This document shows, piece by piece, positions 1 through 7,645 of a stretch of 39,408 nucleotides of DNA. Source of the DNA: JAZDJP01 sp043803805 (lineage in GTDB: Bacteria; Planctomycetota; JAZDJP01); contig JAZDJP010000018.1 of NCBI GenBank assembly GCA_043803805.1, positions 1-39,408 of the forward strand. The letters are read 5' to 3'. Each line of letters opens with the position of its first letter. The first letter of the stretch is position 1. The notes beneath the pieces are model-generated. The model was not told the DNA's origin and made no database searches. It saw nothing but the letters and a program-made list of their open reading frames with translations. Made by a program: the position numbers and the translations under genes.

Positions 1-117
1 ATGGTAGAAGATAACCGCAAAAAGCTGACTGCTAAATTCAAAAACCGTCCAGAGATAGTGGAAGGCAACATTAAATCCATTCAACGGGCATACCAAGAAG
101 TGAAAGGCGAGGAGTAA
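1..117 (+). CDS. porG: 2-oxoacid:ferredoxin oxidoreductase gamma subunit, C-terminal end (cut by window)
   Basis: The frame is open from base 1 to a TAA at 115-117 and gives 38 residues beginning MVEDNRKKL and ending YQEVKGEE. The family gamma subunit is near 180-190 residues, so only its last fifth is present and the ATG at base 1 need not be a start. The piece is a charged helix of the kind that closes gamma subunits. It lies 3 nt upstream of the ferredoxin-like delta gene and is followed by alpha and beta, which is the gene order of archaeal-type four-subunit enzymes. The assignment rests mainly on this context. Confidence 0.7.
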   Translation: MVEDNRKKLTAKFKNRPEIVEGNIKSIQRAYQEVKGEE

Positions 118-120
118 AAT

Positions 121-429
121 ATGGCAGATATTAAAATAGAAAAGAAAAAAGGCTGGAAAGACTTGCCAGCCTGTGATTACCTGGAAGCCGGCAGCGCGGC
201 AGCTTTTGAAACCGGTGATTGGCGCAGTGAAAGACCGGTTTGGATCCCTGAAAATTGTATCCAATGCTTATTTTGCTGGGTATATTGCCCGGATTCAGCA
301 GTGATGGTTAAAGATAGTCTGATGACAGGATTCAATTATAAACATTGCAAGGGTTGTGGCATATGTGCGGTAGAGTGCCCAGGTAAAAAAGGCAATAAAG
401 CGATAAAAATGGAAGCTGAGAAGAAGTAA
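121..429 (+). CDS. porD: 2-oxoacid (pyruvate):ferredoxin oxidoreductase delta subunit, 2[4Fe-4S] ferredoxin
   Basis: This 102-residue electron-transfer subunit carries two classical cluster motifs. The first has C46, C49, C52 and C56 followed by Pro. The second has C76, C79, C82 and C86 followed by Pro. The N-terminal 45 residues match the usual delta-subunit lead, with acidic and aromatic residues before the first cysteine. In the complex it passes electrons from the TPP-bearing beta subunit to free ferredoxin in the cytoplasm during oxidative decarboxylation of a 2-oxoacid. The start follows the gamma stop by 3 nt, so the genes are translationally close. Substrate choice (pyruvate or another 2-oxoacid) cannot be settled from this subunit. 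Confidence 0.9.
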   Translation: MADIKIEKKKGWKDLPACDYLEAGSAAAFETGDWRSERPVWIPENCIQCLFCWVYCPDSAVMVKDSLMTGFNYKHCKGCGICAVECPGKKGNKAIKMEAEKK

Positions 430-446
430 ATGGAGGATATACTATA

Positions 447-1625
447 ATGTCAGAAAAAAAGAATTTAAAAGCTAAAACAGGTAATGAGGCTATGGCCGAA
501 GCTATGCGCCAGATCAATCCTGATGTAGTGGCTGCATATCCTATTACCCCCGCTACCGAAATAGTGCAAATCTTTTCGCAATTCGTAGCTGATGGTGTGG
601 TAAATACTGAATTTGTTGCTGTAGAAAGCGAACACAGCGCGTTGAGCGCCTGTATCGGTGCTTCTGCTGCCGGAGCCAGAGCCATGACCGGGACTTCCAG
701 CCAGGGGCTGGCGCTAATGTATGAAATGATGTACATTGCCGCTGGATTAAGACTCCCGATCGTAATCGCTGAAGTTAACCGCGCTTTATCCGCGCCGATC
801 AATATCCACGGTGACCAGAGCGATACCATGGGTGCGCGTGACTCTGGATTTTTACAGATTTATTGCGAAAATTCACAGGAAGCGTATGACAGCATGATCC
901 AGGCAGTCAGAATATGTGAACATCCTGACGTACTATTACCGGCTACCGTATCAACGGACGGATTTATTATCAGCCATTGTATGGAAGCCATTGAAATACT
1001 ACCGGACGAGCAGGTCAAAGAATTTGTCGGTACGTATAAACCAAAGAATTGGTTGCTGGATGTTGATCATCCTTATACCCTAGGGGCGATAGATCTCCAG
1101 GATTATTATTTTGAACATAAGCGGCAAGAAATCGAAGCCATGCGCAAGGCCACCAAAGTTATCAAAGAAATAGGCAAAGAGTTCGGACAAAAATTCGGCC
1201 GTAGCTATGATATGATCGAGACTTATAAATTAGAAGATGCTGAAGTTGCCATTGTGGTGCTCGGCTCAACAGCCGGTACTGCTAAGGTAGTAATAGATGA
1301 AATAAGAAAGCAAGGCAAAAAAGTAGGCATGCTTAAGCTCAGGGTTTTTCGGCCTTTCCCGTTTGATGATATCAGGGAAGCTCTGAAAAATGTTAAAATA
1401 GTCGGCGTAATGGACAGGCATGACGGATATAATGGTTATGTGGCACCGGTCTGCTCTGAAGTGCGTTCTTGCATGTATGAATTGGATAAGAGACCAAAGA
1501 TAGCCAGCTATGTGTATGGCCTGGGTGGACGTGATATAACCCTGGAAATGATCACGGATATTTATAATGAACTTTTAAGCGGTAATACCAGTGCTGAAGT
1601 AAAATATATCGGCGTGAGAGAATAA
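447..1625 (+). CDS. porA: 2-oxoacid (pyruvate):ferredoxin oxidoreductase alpha subunit
   Basis: The 392-residue product has the length expected of stand-alone alpha subunits. It opens with the pyrimidine-binding-domain signature YPITPATEI at residues 31-39 and has the conserved TGTSSQGL stretch soon after, both typical of this family. The C-terminal part carries the transketolase-C-like domain. A clear GGAGG lies upstream of the ATG. With beta it forms the TPP active site that decarboxylates the 2-oxoacid and makes acyl-CoA. It sits between delta and beta in one operon, with 17-18 nt gaps. Pyruvate is the most likely substrate by overall look; a VOR or other OFOR specificity is not excluded. 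Confidence 0.9.
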   Translation: MSEKKNLKAKTGNEAMAEAMRQINPDVVAAYPITPATEIVQIFSQFVADGVVNTEFVAVESEHSALSACIGASAAGARAMTGTSSQGLALMYEMMYIAAGLRLPIVIAEVNRALSAPINIHGDQSDTMGARDSGFLQIYCENSQEAYDSMIQAVRICEHPDVLLPATVSTDGFIISHCMEAIEILPDEQVKEFVGTYKPKNWLLDVDHPYTLGAIDLQDYYFEHKRQEIEAMRKATKVIKEIGKEFGQKFGRSYDMIETYKLEDAEVAIVVLGSTAGTAKVVIDEIRKQGKKVGMLKLRVFRPFPFDDIREALKNVKIVGVMDRHDGYNGYVAPVCSEVRSCMYELDKRPKIASYVYGLGGRDITLEMITDIYNELLSGNTSAEVKYIGVRE

Positions 1626-1643
1626 TAAGGGGGATCGAATATA

Positions 1644-2576
1644 ATGGCAAATTTAAAAGAATTAGCTAAAAGACCTGAATTGCTTTCCGGAGGCCATAGA
1701 CTCTGTTCCGGATGCGGGGCGGGGATCATAGCCCGGCAGGTAATGATGGCTGCAGCGGATAAACCAGTAGTTGTGGCTAATGCTACCGGATGCCTGGAAG
1801 TATCTACTACGATCTACCCGTTTAGTGCCTGGAAAACCTCATGGTTTCACAGTGCATTTGAAAACGCGGCAGCTTCTTGTAGTGGTATAGAAGCAGCGTA
1901 TAAAGCCCTGAAAAGAACAGGAAAAGTTAACCAAGACATACGTTTCATTACTTTTGGCGGCGATGGCGGCACGTATGATATCGGCTTCCAGTCTTTATCC
2001 GGAGCAATGGAACGCCGGCACAGGATGCTGTATGTTTGCTATAATAATGAAGCGTATATGAATACTGGTATCCAAAGATCATCTGCTACCCCCTTGGGAG
2101 CATATGCCTCTACTTCCCCAGTAGGTAAAGTAAAAAAAGGGAAGGAACAGATCAAAAAAGATTTGACCAAAGTCATGGTCGCGCATAATATTCCTTATGT
2201 AGCACAATCTGCAGTCGGCTATTGGAATGATCTGATCACCAAAACGCAAAAAGCCCTGGATATAGACGGGCCTACTTTTATAAACGTCCTGCAGCCATGC
2301 CGTTTAGGCTGGGGTTATAATCCGGCAGATACAGCAGTTATCGGCAGGCTGGCAGTAGAGACTTGTTTTTGGCCGATCTATGAAGTGGTAGATGGAAAAT
2401 ATAAAATTAATGTAAAGCCGAAAGAAAAAAAGCCGATTGAGGAATATTTAAAACTGCAGTCTAGATTTAAACATCTTTTGCGTCCGGAAAATGCCGGTAT
2501 AGTGGCGGAGATTCAAAAGAATATTGACGAAAACTGGGCTTGGCTGCTAATGATGGAAGAATGCACTAATAAATAA
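1644..2576 (+). CDS. porB: 2-oxoacid (pyruvate):ferredoxin oxidoreductase beta subunit, TPP-binding
   Basis: The product has 310 residues. CSGC (C21, C24), C50 and a late cysteine in LQPCRLGWG are the four ligands expected for the [4Fe-4S] cluster of PorB. GGDGGT at 105-110 followed by NNEAYMNTG at 134-142 is the thiamine diphosphate/Mg motif. A purine-rich GGGGG precedes the ATG. It is the last gene of the operon, and no convincing intrinsic terminator is visible in the AT-rich 99 nt before the tRNA. The codon use and AT-rich spacer differ sharply from everything to the right of the tRNA, so I take this as cellular DNA. Confidence 0.92.
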   Translation: MANLKELAKRPELLSGGHRLCSGCGAGIIARQVMMAAADKPVVVANATGCLEVSTTIYPFSAWKTSWFHSAFENAAASCSGIEAAYKALKRTGKVNQDIRFITFGGDGGTYDIGFQSLSGAMERRHRMLYVCYNNEAYMNTGIQRSSATPLGAYASTSPVGKVKKGKEQIKKDLTKVMVAHNIPYVAQSAVGYWNDLITKTQKALDIDGPTFINVLQPCRLGWGYNPADTAVIGRLAVETCFWPIYEVVDGKYKINVKPKEKKPIEEYLKLQSRFKHLLRPENAGIVAEIQKNIDENWAWLLMMEECTNK

Positions 2577-2675
2577 GTAAAGTTTTGGGTTAGAAGTTTT
2601 AAGTGTTAAGTTGTGGTAAAATGCTTATTACAATAATTCAAAATTAAAAATTCAAAACTGTTTTTGAAACGAGAT
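2577..2675. other. AT-rich spacer before the tRNA
   Basis: The spacer contains AT-rich direct repeats (AATTCAAAATTAAAAATTCAAAA at 2636-2658) and a TAAAAT hexamer at 2617-2622 that could be a -10 element for the tRNA, without a good -35. Nothing coding is seen. Confidence 0.4.
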
Positions 2676-2747
2676 TGCCTGGTAGCTCAATGGTGGAGCG
2701 AGCGGCTGTTAACCGCTAGGTTGTAGGTTCGAGTCCTACCCGGGGAG
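2676..2747 (+). tRNA. tRNA-Asn (anticodon GTT), probable prophage integration site
   Basis: The cloverleaf folds by eye. The acceptor is 2676-2682 with 2740-2746, the D-arm is GCTC/GAGC (2685-2688, 2696-2699), and the anticodon stem AGCGG/CCGCT encloses CTGTTAA with GTT at 2708-2710. The T-arm is GTAGG/CCTAC around TTCGAGT. The discriminator is G2747 and CCA is not encoded. The acceptor stem is imperfect: position 2 against 71 is G-G and position 5 against 68 is T-G. Such defects are unusual and fit a 3' end replaced by incoming attachment-site sequence. The recombinase stop codon lies inside the T-stem on the opposite strand. Confidence 0.9.
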
Positions 2748-2750
2748 CTT
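2735..2750. other. putative left attachment junction (attL region)
   Basis: AT-rich cellular sequence ends and GC-rich element sequence begins across the 3' end of the tRNA. The integrase gene ends in the same bases on the other strand. I infer that the crossover lies in or next to the T-arm/acceptor 3' strand. Serine recombinases need only a very short common core, so no long duplicated segment is expected. No convincing partner site was found elsewhere in the window. Confidence 0.45.
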
Positions 2751-4247
2751 TTTGTGCCAGTATTCGACGCTGGAAGAATTTGGTAAACAATACCAGATTT
2801 CCACCGTCCGGCGGTCGTGAATCAAAACCTTCTTCACCAAATGGCGAAGGAGGTTTTTCTTTTTGACGTTATCCTCCGATTCCATCACCGTCTCGAAATC
2901 CGCGACCATCTTGCGGAGGAATTCCCGATCCACAGCGGGTAGTCCCAAGCGTCCCAGACGCTCTTCCAGATTCCGGCGTTCCACAGCAAGTTCGGCCAGT
3001 CGGGTCTGGAGCGACTGCACCTTCTCATTGCACAACTCGGCCTTGAGCGTCCCGGCCTCGAACGCCTCGAAGTAGCGGTCCACCGCCGCCTGCGTTTTTG
3101 TCATCAGGCTATCGACGCGAGAAATCTCTTTCTCCACGTCCGGCTTTTCCGTCCCGAGGCGGCGATTCGCCTCCTCCCGCACCCGGGCCATGAACGTTTC
3201 GTCTTGAAACATGGTCTGGATGTCCTGGATGACGGCCGATTCCAAAATATCCGCCCGGATGTAGTCCTGATCGCACTCGTGAAGATTGAATCGCTTGGAG
3301 CAAACGTAGTATGGGATGTACCGGCCGTTTCGTCGAGCGCCGCCGCCGAACATATGACTCTTGCACTTGGCGCATCGCATGACGCCCGTGAGAAGGCGGT
3401 TGTCATTATTGTGCATCTGACGACCTTTGGATTCTTCGTTGCGGTCCTGAAGCACCTTCTGGGCTTTTTCGAATAGGTCTTTGGACACCAGAGGCACATG
3501 ATGTCCCTCATAAAGGATTTCGCGCCAGCGAATTTTCCCGAGGTAAATCGGGTTTTTGAGCATGTAGAGAACGACTCGGCGTCCCCATTTCTTGCCGGCC
3601 CGATTTCGATAGCCCGCATCGTTCAAATCCGTGCAGATGGAAGACGCGCCTTCCATGCCGAACGAATACATCTTGAACATTTTCCGGATGATGACGGCCT
3701 CCTCCTCGTGGATTATCAGCCCCTTCTCCGGTTCGAGACGGTATCCATACGGCACGCTCCCGCCGACGTAATTCCCGCCCTTGGCCTTTTTCTCCATGCC
3801 GACCTTGGTGCGCTCGATGATGGTTGCGTGTTCGAACTCGGCGAAGACGCCGAGCATCTGGAGCATCATCTTCCCGGCGGCGTTGGCGGTGTCGAACGGC
3901 TCGGTAATGCTTTTGAGGACGACCCCGTTCTTGGTGAGGTCGTCCACCATCTGGGCGAGTTCGCGAACCTTTCGGGACAATCGGTCCACGCGAAAGACGA
4001 GCAGGACGTTGAATGCCTTGCTGGAAGCATCGTAGAGCATTTCTTCCAGACCCGGCCGATTCATGTGCGTTCCGGACTCGGTGTCCCGATAGATTTTGAA
4101 AAGCGACCAGTCATCGTCGTACTGGCTCTTGCAAAATGCCTCCAGCCGATCCTTCTGGGCGTCGAGCGAGTACTTCTGGTGGTCCTCGTCTGTGCTGATC
4201 CGTGTATAAAACGCCACTTTCTGCATGGCGGGCTTGTCTGATTTCAT
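2736..4247 (-). CDS. large serine recombinase (prophage integrase)
   Basis: The 503-residue product has the full domain order of large serine integrases. The N-terminal resolvase domain has R16 and nucleophile S18 in YTRIS, and RVDRLSR at 86-92. The recombinase domain runs from about 160 to 265. A zinc ribbon is formed by C292, C295, C316 and C325, and a charged coiled-coil spans roughly 370-440. The start at 4247 is supported by AGGAGG just upstream. It should catalyse site-specific integration and excision by double-strand cleavage through Ser18. The gene points at the tRNA and its last codons and TAG stop overlap the tRNA 3' end, as expected when attP lies directly downstream of the integrase gene. 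An excision directionality factor is not evident. Confidence 0.93.
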   Translation of the reverse strand: MKSDKPAMQKVAFYTRISTDEDHQKYSLDAQKDRLEAFCKSQYDDDWSLFKIYRDTESGTHMNRPGLEEMLYDASSKAFNVLLVFRVDRLSRKVRELAQMVDDLTKNGVVLKSITEPFDTANAAGKMMLQMLGVFAEFEHATIIERTKVGMEKKAKGGNYVGGSVPYGYRLEPEKGLIIHEEEAVIIRKMFKMYSFGMEGASSICTDLNDAGYRNRAGKKWGRRVVLYMLKNPIYLGKIRWREILYEGHHVPLVSKDLFEKAQKVLQDRNEESKGRQMHNNDNRLLTGVMRCAKCKSHMFGGGARRNGRYIPYYVCSKRFNLHECDQDYIRADILESAVIQDIQTMFQDETFMARVREEANRRLGTEKPDVEKEISRVDSLMTKTQAAVDRYFEAFEAGTLKAELCNEKVQSLQTRLAELAVERRNLEERLGRLGLPAVDREFLRKMVADFETVMESEDNVKKKNLLRHLVKKVLIHDRRTVEIWYCLPNSSSVEYWHKKLPG

Positions 4248-4298
4248 GCATGCCTCCTCTCGTCAACACCCTTGCTCAAACACCATCAAAAACCAAGG

Positions 4299-4317
4299 GG
4301 AATCCCGCGAGGGTTCC
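4299..4317. promoter_or_regulatory. inverted repeat in the recombinase/helicase divergent region
   Basis: GGAA-CCC and GGG-TTCC arms (one unpaired T on the left arm) surround a GCGA loop, midway between the divergent recombinase and helicase units. It could be an operator or a weak hairpin. No clear sigma-70 promoter is visible in the 178-nt spacer. Confidence 0.35.
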
Positions 4318-4339
4318 TATTACACAAAGGGGTGCTTTG

Positions 4340-4429
4340 ATGTCTCAGGGGACACGAAATCGGATTGAAAACAAAGGAACATGCGGCATACTTTACGAAG
4401 ACGCTTATAGCTGGAACGCTCGCCGATGA
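4340..4429 (+). CDS. possible 29-residue leader peptide coupled to the helicase
   Basis: A short frame encodes MSQGTRNRIENKG and then a tail ending SWNARR. It has AAGGGG seven to eight bases before its ATG, and its TGA overlaps the ATG of the helicase in an ATGA junction, the usual sign of translational coupling. The helicase itself lacks a good ribosome-binding site, so translation through this frame could deliver ribosomes to it. The peptide resembles nothing I know. Length alone cannot prove that it is expressed, but the signal and the coupling make it more than a chance frame. Confidence 0.4.
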   Translation: MSQGTRNRIENKGTCGILYEDAYSWNARR

Positions 4430-7182
4430 AAATTTCCCTATTGGAGGCGTTCGGGTTCGATACCCGAATTCTCAAAATATGGAATGACTCCGGACATTCG
4501 GAGCTTCTTCCCATTCAGAAAGTGGCAATTCATACAGGAAAAGTACTGGAGGGGAAAAGCGCCGTCATTTTCTCCCCGACCTCATCGGGAAAGACATTCG
4601 TGGGTGAAATGGCGGCAGTGAGAACCGCCGGCCAGAATCGGCGTGCCATCTATCTCGTTCCTCAAAAGGCGCTCGCGGAGGAAAAATACCGCGAATTCAA
4701 AGGAAAATACTCGGATTTCGGCATCCGGGTGGTGATTTCAACAAGGGATAGAAAAGAGCACGATACGGCAATCCGTCGTGGAGAATTTCACATCGCCGTG
4801 ATCGTCTTCGAGAAACTTCAGGCGCTTCTGGTTGCCTGTCCGACTTTGTTGCGAGATGTTGGAACTGTAATCATTGACGAACTCCAGATGATCGGGGACA
4901 AAACGCGCGGGGCCGGGCTGGAAATCCTACTCACGAAGATTCTTCTGTCCGAGGGGACACCGCAGGTCATCGGCCTTTCTGCCGTGCTCAATAATGCAAA
5001 TGGATTAGCTGATTGGCTAGGAGCCATTCTTTGCGAGGATCGAAGTCGTCCCGTCGAATTGCGAAAGGGTGTTCTCTTCAACGGTCGTTTTCGCTACCGT
5101 GAATACAATGGTGGAAAGGAATCCGTCGAGTCGTTCGGCATCCCGTCATCCGATGCAAAGTTATCCGACGTGCTTATCGCAGAAGTCCGCCGATTGACCG
5201 ATAAGGGCGAGCAATGCCTTGTGTTCTGCAAGAGCAAGGACGAATCCGAGAAATTGGCGAAGGCAGTGGCGAAGGCCCTTCCGGCAAAACCCGCCGCGAA
5301 CGCGCTCGATGCAATCGGTCAGCTTGAGGATAGCCAGGGCAAGGAATTATTGGAAGGCCTTCTCTCGCGTAGTGTCGCTTATCACAACGCGAATCTGGAT
5401 TGGGATCAGCGAGATGTCATCGAAGGGTGGTTTCGGAAGGGGGAAATATCCGTTATATGCGCAACGTCAACTCTTGCTATGGGGCTCAACCTTCCCGCGA
5501 AAAATGTTTTCATCGATCCCAAACGGTGGGACAGGGACGCCAAGGGCGGATGGAGCACGATATCCATTGAGCAGTCCGAATATGAAAACACAAGCGGCCG
5601 CGCGGGACGTTTTGGACTCGAGGGTGATTTTGGACGCGCCATTCTCATTGCCGTGTCCGAATTTGAAGCACAGACCTATTTCGACACGTTTGTAAAGGGA
5701 ACCCTCGGTAATGTGGAACCGATGCTGAACAATGTGCCGCTTTCCCAGCATATTCTCGGCATTTCGGCCTCCAGTTTGTGCCAAACCAAAGAAGATATGC
5801 GGAAGATGCTCCTTTCCTCCTACACCGGCGCATTGCATTGGCGCGGCGGCGCAAAAGAGGTTGCCTTCGACAAAAAACTCGACGCCGGGCTGGAACAATG
5901 CCTCTCTGGCGAATTGATGACGCAAAATAAGCATCAAATCATCGTGACGGCGATAGGAAAGCTTGCAGCTGCGAAAGGCCTCACTGTCGATTCCGCCATC
6001 GAGATGCGCACATTCGCCAAGAAACATGCCGACGTTGCAAGGGACATCGACACGTTGGAAATTCTCTGGTGTCTAACCGGAACCGAGTGCGGAGCTGGTA
6101 TCCATTTCAACCTTTCCACGCCAGAGAAGGAATCGGGTCGGTATCCCGCGATGTTGAAAGCTGCGCTTGCGCAACTCCCCGAATCGGCTTGCAAACGCAT
6201 GATCATCAACTTAAAGAGTATTGATCTTTTGGATTACGAAATCGTCAAGCGGATCAAAAAAACGCTTCTGCTCCACACATGGATAATGGGTAAATCGACT
6301 CGGGAAATCGAAACTCAATTTCGATGCTTCTCCGGCGCCATCCAAGGGCTCGCAGGGGAATTCGCGTGGCTGGCGGAAGCCCTCGGTGGCATCGCCAAGG
6401 CGTCCGAATGGCCAGAGCCGGAGGTGCAACGTCTGCTCACGCTCTCCCGGCAACTTCTCCACGGTGTGACCACGGAAGGAATTCCACTTGCTTCCGTTCG
6501 GGTGCGCGGTCTTGGGCGCGTGCGCATTGGCGCATTGCTTTCCAATGGGCTCACAACGCTTGAAAAAATCGTCGGTACATCTATGGACGAATTGCAGAAG
6601 CTGGTGACATTGCCGGTGGCGCGGAATCTGCTTCAAAACGCGAAGAGAATCGTACAGGAACGCGCGCTAGAGGATTCCCGCGAAGATTCACTCGATACCA
6701 TTCCTGAAATTGACGTCGGCGAGGATGTTCCGAAATGGACGGCGAAATATTTTCCGACAGACGACATGGGCGTCACCTATCAAGCCAACGTCACGATTCA
6801 CATCGACGGTCGAACACAGGAACGAAAACATCTGGTGCTCGTTCAAGGCAAGAAGGCATGGTTGTCTGCAAAATCATTCGACGTCATTCTACGCATGGTC
6901 GTCGCGGCGAAAAAGACGGATTTGGGATGGGTGGATTATCCGGATATCGGTGAAGTGAGTTCATACCATCAGGCGATTCGCCGGTTAAAAACCGATCTCG
7001 TCGAGAGCAAAGTTGACGCTGACAATCTCATAGAGAACAGCCGGGCAAAACAATACCGAATTTCCGTTCCTCCGCAAAACATCACCATCGACGAGACCAT
7101 GACGAAGCGGCATTATCCGGAGAGCGAATCGATTCTGAGCACTCTCGCCGCTCCCTCGCGGGCATTGAACGCATCTCGTTGA
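4426..7182 (+). CDS. Ski2/Hel308-like superfamily 2 helicase with C-terminal winged helix
   Basis: The product has 918 residues. The RecA1 lobe has motif I PTSSGKT (51-57), motif II DELQ (151-154) and motif III GLSAVL (183-188). The RecA2 lobe has motif V around 346-356 and motif VI ENTSGRAGR (387-395). The GRAGR motif VI and the long C-terminal ratchet region are typical of Ski2-like enzymes. A helix-hairpin-helix lies near 690-740. A C-terminal segment at about 845-905 ending in YRISVPP looks like a winged helix. It should be an ATP-dependent nucleic-acid unwinding enzyme acting in the cytoplasm. It stands alone between the integrase and the phage regulatory region, a position often taken by accessory or defence genes, and is not needed by any obvious replication step. 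A defence role is inference only. Confidence 0.8.
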   Translation: MKISLLEAFGFDTRILKIWNDSGHSELLPIQKVAIHTGKVLEGKSAVIFSPTSSGKTFVGEMAAVRTAGQNRRAIYLVPQKALAEEKYREFKGKYSDFGIRVVISTRDRKEHDTAIRRGEFHIAVIVFEKLQALLVACPTLLRDVGTVIIDELQMIGDKTRGAGLEILLTKILLSEGTPQVIGLSAVLNNANGLADWLGAILCEDRSRPVELRKGVLFNGRFRYREYNGGKESVESFGIPSSDAKLSDVLIAEVRRLTDKGEQCLVFCKSKDESEKLAKAVAKALPAKPAANALDAIGQLEDSQGKELLEGLLSRSVAYHNANLDWDQRDVIEGWFRKGEISVICATSTLAMGLNLPAKNVFIDPKRWDRDAKGGWSTISIEQSEYENTSGRAGRFGLEGDFGRAILIAVSEFEAQTYFDTFVKGTLGNVEPMLNNVPLSQHILGISASSLCQTKEDMRKMLLSSYTGALHWRGGAKEVAFDKKLDAGLEQCLSGELMTQNKHQIIVTAIGKLAAAKGLTVDSAIEMRTFAKKHADVARDIDTLEILWCLTGTECGAGIHFNLSTPEKESGRYPAMLKAALAQLPESACKRMIINLKSIDLLDYEIVKRIKKTLLLHTWIMGKSTREIETQFRCFSGAIQGLAGEFAWLAEALGGIAKASEWPEPEVQRLLTLSRQLLHGVTTEGIPLASVRVRGLGRVRIGALLSNGLTTLEKIVGTSMDELQKLVTLPVARNLLQNAKRIVQERALEDSREDSLDTIPEIDVGEDVPKWTAKYFPTDDMGVTYQANVTIHIDGRTQERKHLVLVQGKKAWLSAKSFDVILRMVVAAKKTDLGWVDYPDIGEVSSYHQAIRRLKTDLVESKVDADNLIENSRAKQYRISVPPQNITIDETMTKRHYPESESILSTLAAPSRALNASR

Positions 7183-7200
7183 GTATCATGGCGTTGCTTT

Positions 7201-7283
7201 CCTGACATCACCCTGACATCGCTCTGACATTTTCCCTTCCAGAAGGGAGAAAACGTCATGCGATTTGTCATGAACGTGTCAGG
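7201..7283. promoter_or_regulatory. operator-like repeat cluster (TGACATC iterons)
   Basis: Three direct copies of CTGACAT start at 7202, 7213 and 7224, an 11-bp spacing close to one helical turn. An inverted copy, TGTCAGG, lies at 7277-7283. Between them at 7234-7247 is CCCTTC-CA-GAAGGG, a perfect inverted repeat inside a longer T-run/A-run dyad. The cluster lies between the helicase stop and the Com-like gene, so it is a natural binding site for a repressor or activator of the early operon. No repressor gene that obviously matches it was identified. Confidence 0.5.
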
Positions 7284-7330
7284 ATGCCGTCATTCTGAAG
7301 TGTCTCCCCATGAGTCATAATTCCGATATG

Positions 7331-7350
7331 CCCCGCAAATTGCGCGGGGG
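7331..7350 (+). promoter_or_regulatory. GC-rich hairpin in the leader of the Com-like gene
   Basis: CCCCGC and GCGCGGGG flank an AAATT loop, giving a stable stem-loop that ends about 10 nt before the GGAG ribosome-binding site at 7361-7364. It may act as a transcript end or as a leader structure that affects translation of the zinc-finger gene. Confidence 0.4.
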
Positions 7351-7370
7351 AAAATTTGTCGGAGACTCTC

Positions 7371-7565
7371 ATGAACTCAAAACTGGAATGGCGCTGCGCG
7401 AAGTGCGAAAAGTTGCTCGGCATCTACGAAAATAATCGGCTCCACATCAAATTCAACAATTGCCACGAGTATCGCGTGGGATTGCCCGCTACGTGTATCT
7501 GTCGTTGTTGCGGAGCACTGAACGAATTTCATAAACCAAGCGGTTTAATCGCGTTGAGGCGGTAG
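7371..7565 (+). CDS. Com-like small zinc-finger regulator
   Basis: The 64-residue product starts at ATG 7371, seven bases after GGAG. A TTG at 7356 would extend the frame by five residues but has no ribosome-binding site. The opening WRCAKCEKLLG (C9, C12) followed by LHIK closely resembles the start of phage Mu Com, a zinc-binding RNA-binding protein that activates translation of mom. The second half is altered: F28 stands where Com has a cysteine, C31 is single, and a cluster C42, C44, C46, C47 follows. It is probably a zinc-dependent nucleic-acid-binding regulator. A Mom-like gene is present at 32.8 kb, which makes the Com resemblance notable. Other phage zinc ribbons remain possible. Confidence 0.6.
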   Translation: MNSKLEWRCAKCEKLLGIYENNRLHIKFNNCHEYRVGLPATCICRCCGALNEFHKPSGLIALRR

Positions 7566-7618
7566 ACCGTTCAAACCAGAGGCGCTCGACGCCCTAATTT
7601 GGTCCAAGTGAGACGCAT

Positions 7619-7645
7619 GACGTCCGGCCGGAAAGGCAGGACGTC
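7619..7645 (+). promoter_or_regulatory. inverted repeat enclosing the ribosome-binding site of the sigma-like gene
   Basis: GACGTCC (7619-7625) and GGACGTC (7639-7645) are perfect inverted arms, and an inner GCC/GGC pairing lies inside them. The arms enclose the purine-rich AAAGGCAGG, and the right arm abuts the ATG at 7646. In mRNA this would place the ribosome-binding site in a hairpin, suggesting translational control of the sigma-like factor. As DNA it could equally be an operator. Confidence 0.5.

Noticed and set aside
3498..4241. Plus-strand 247-residue ORF opposite the serine recombinase
   Set aside because: It is a mirror of the recombinase coding strand; the product has no domain character, while the recombinase has all its motifs.
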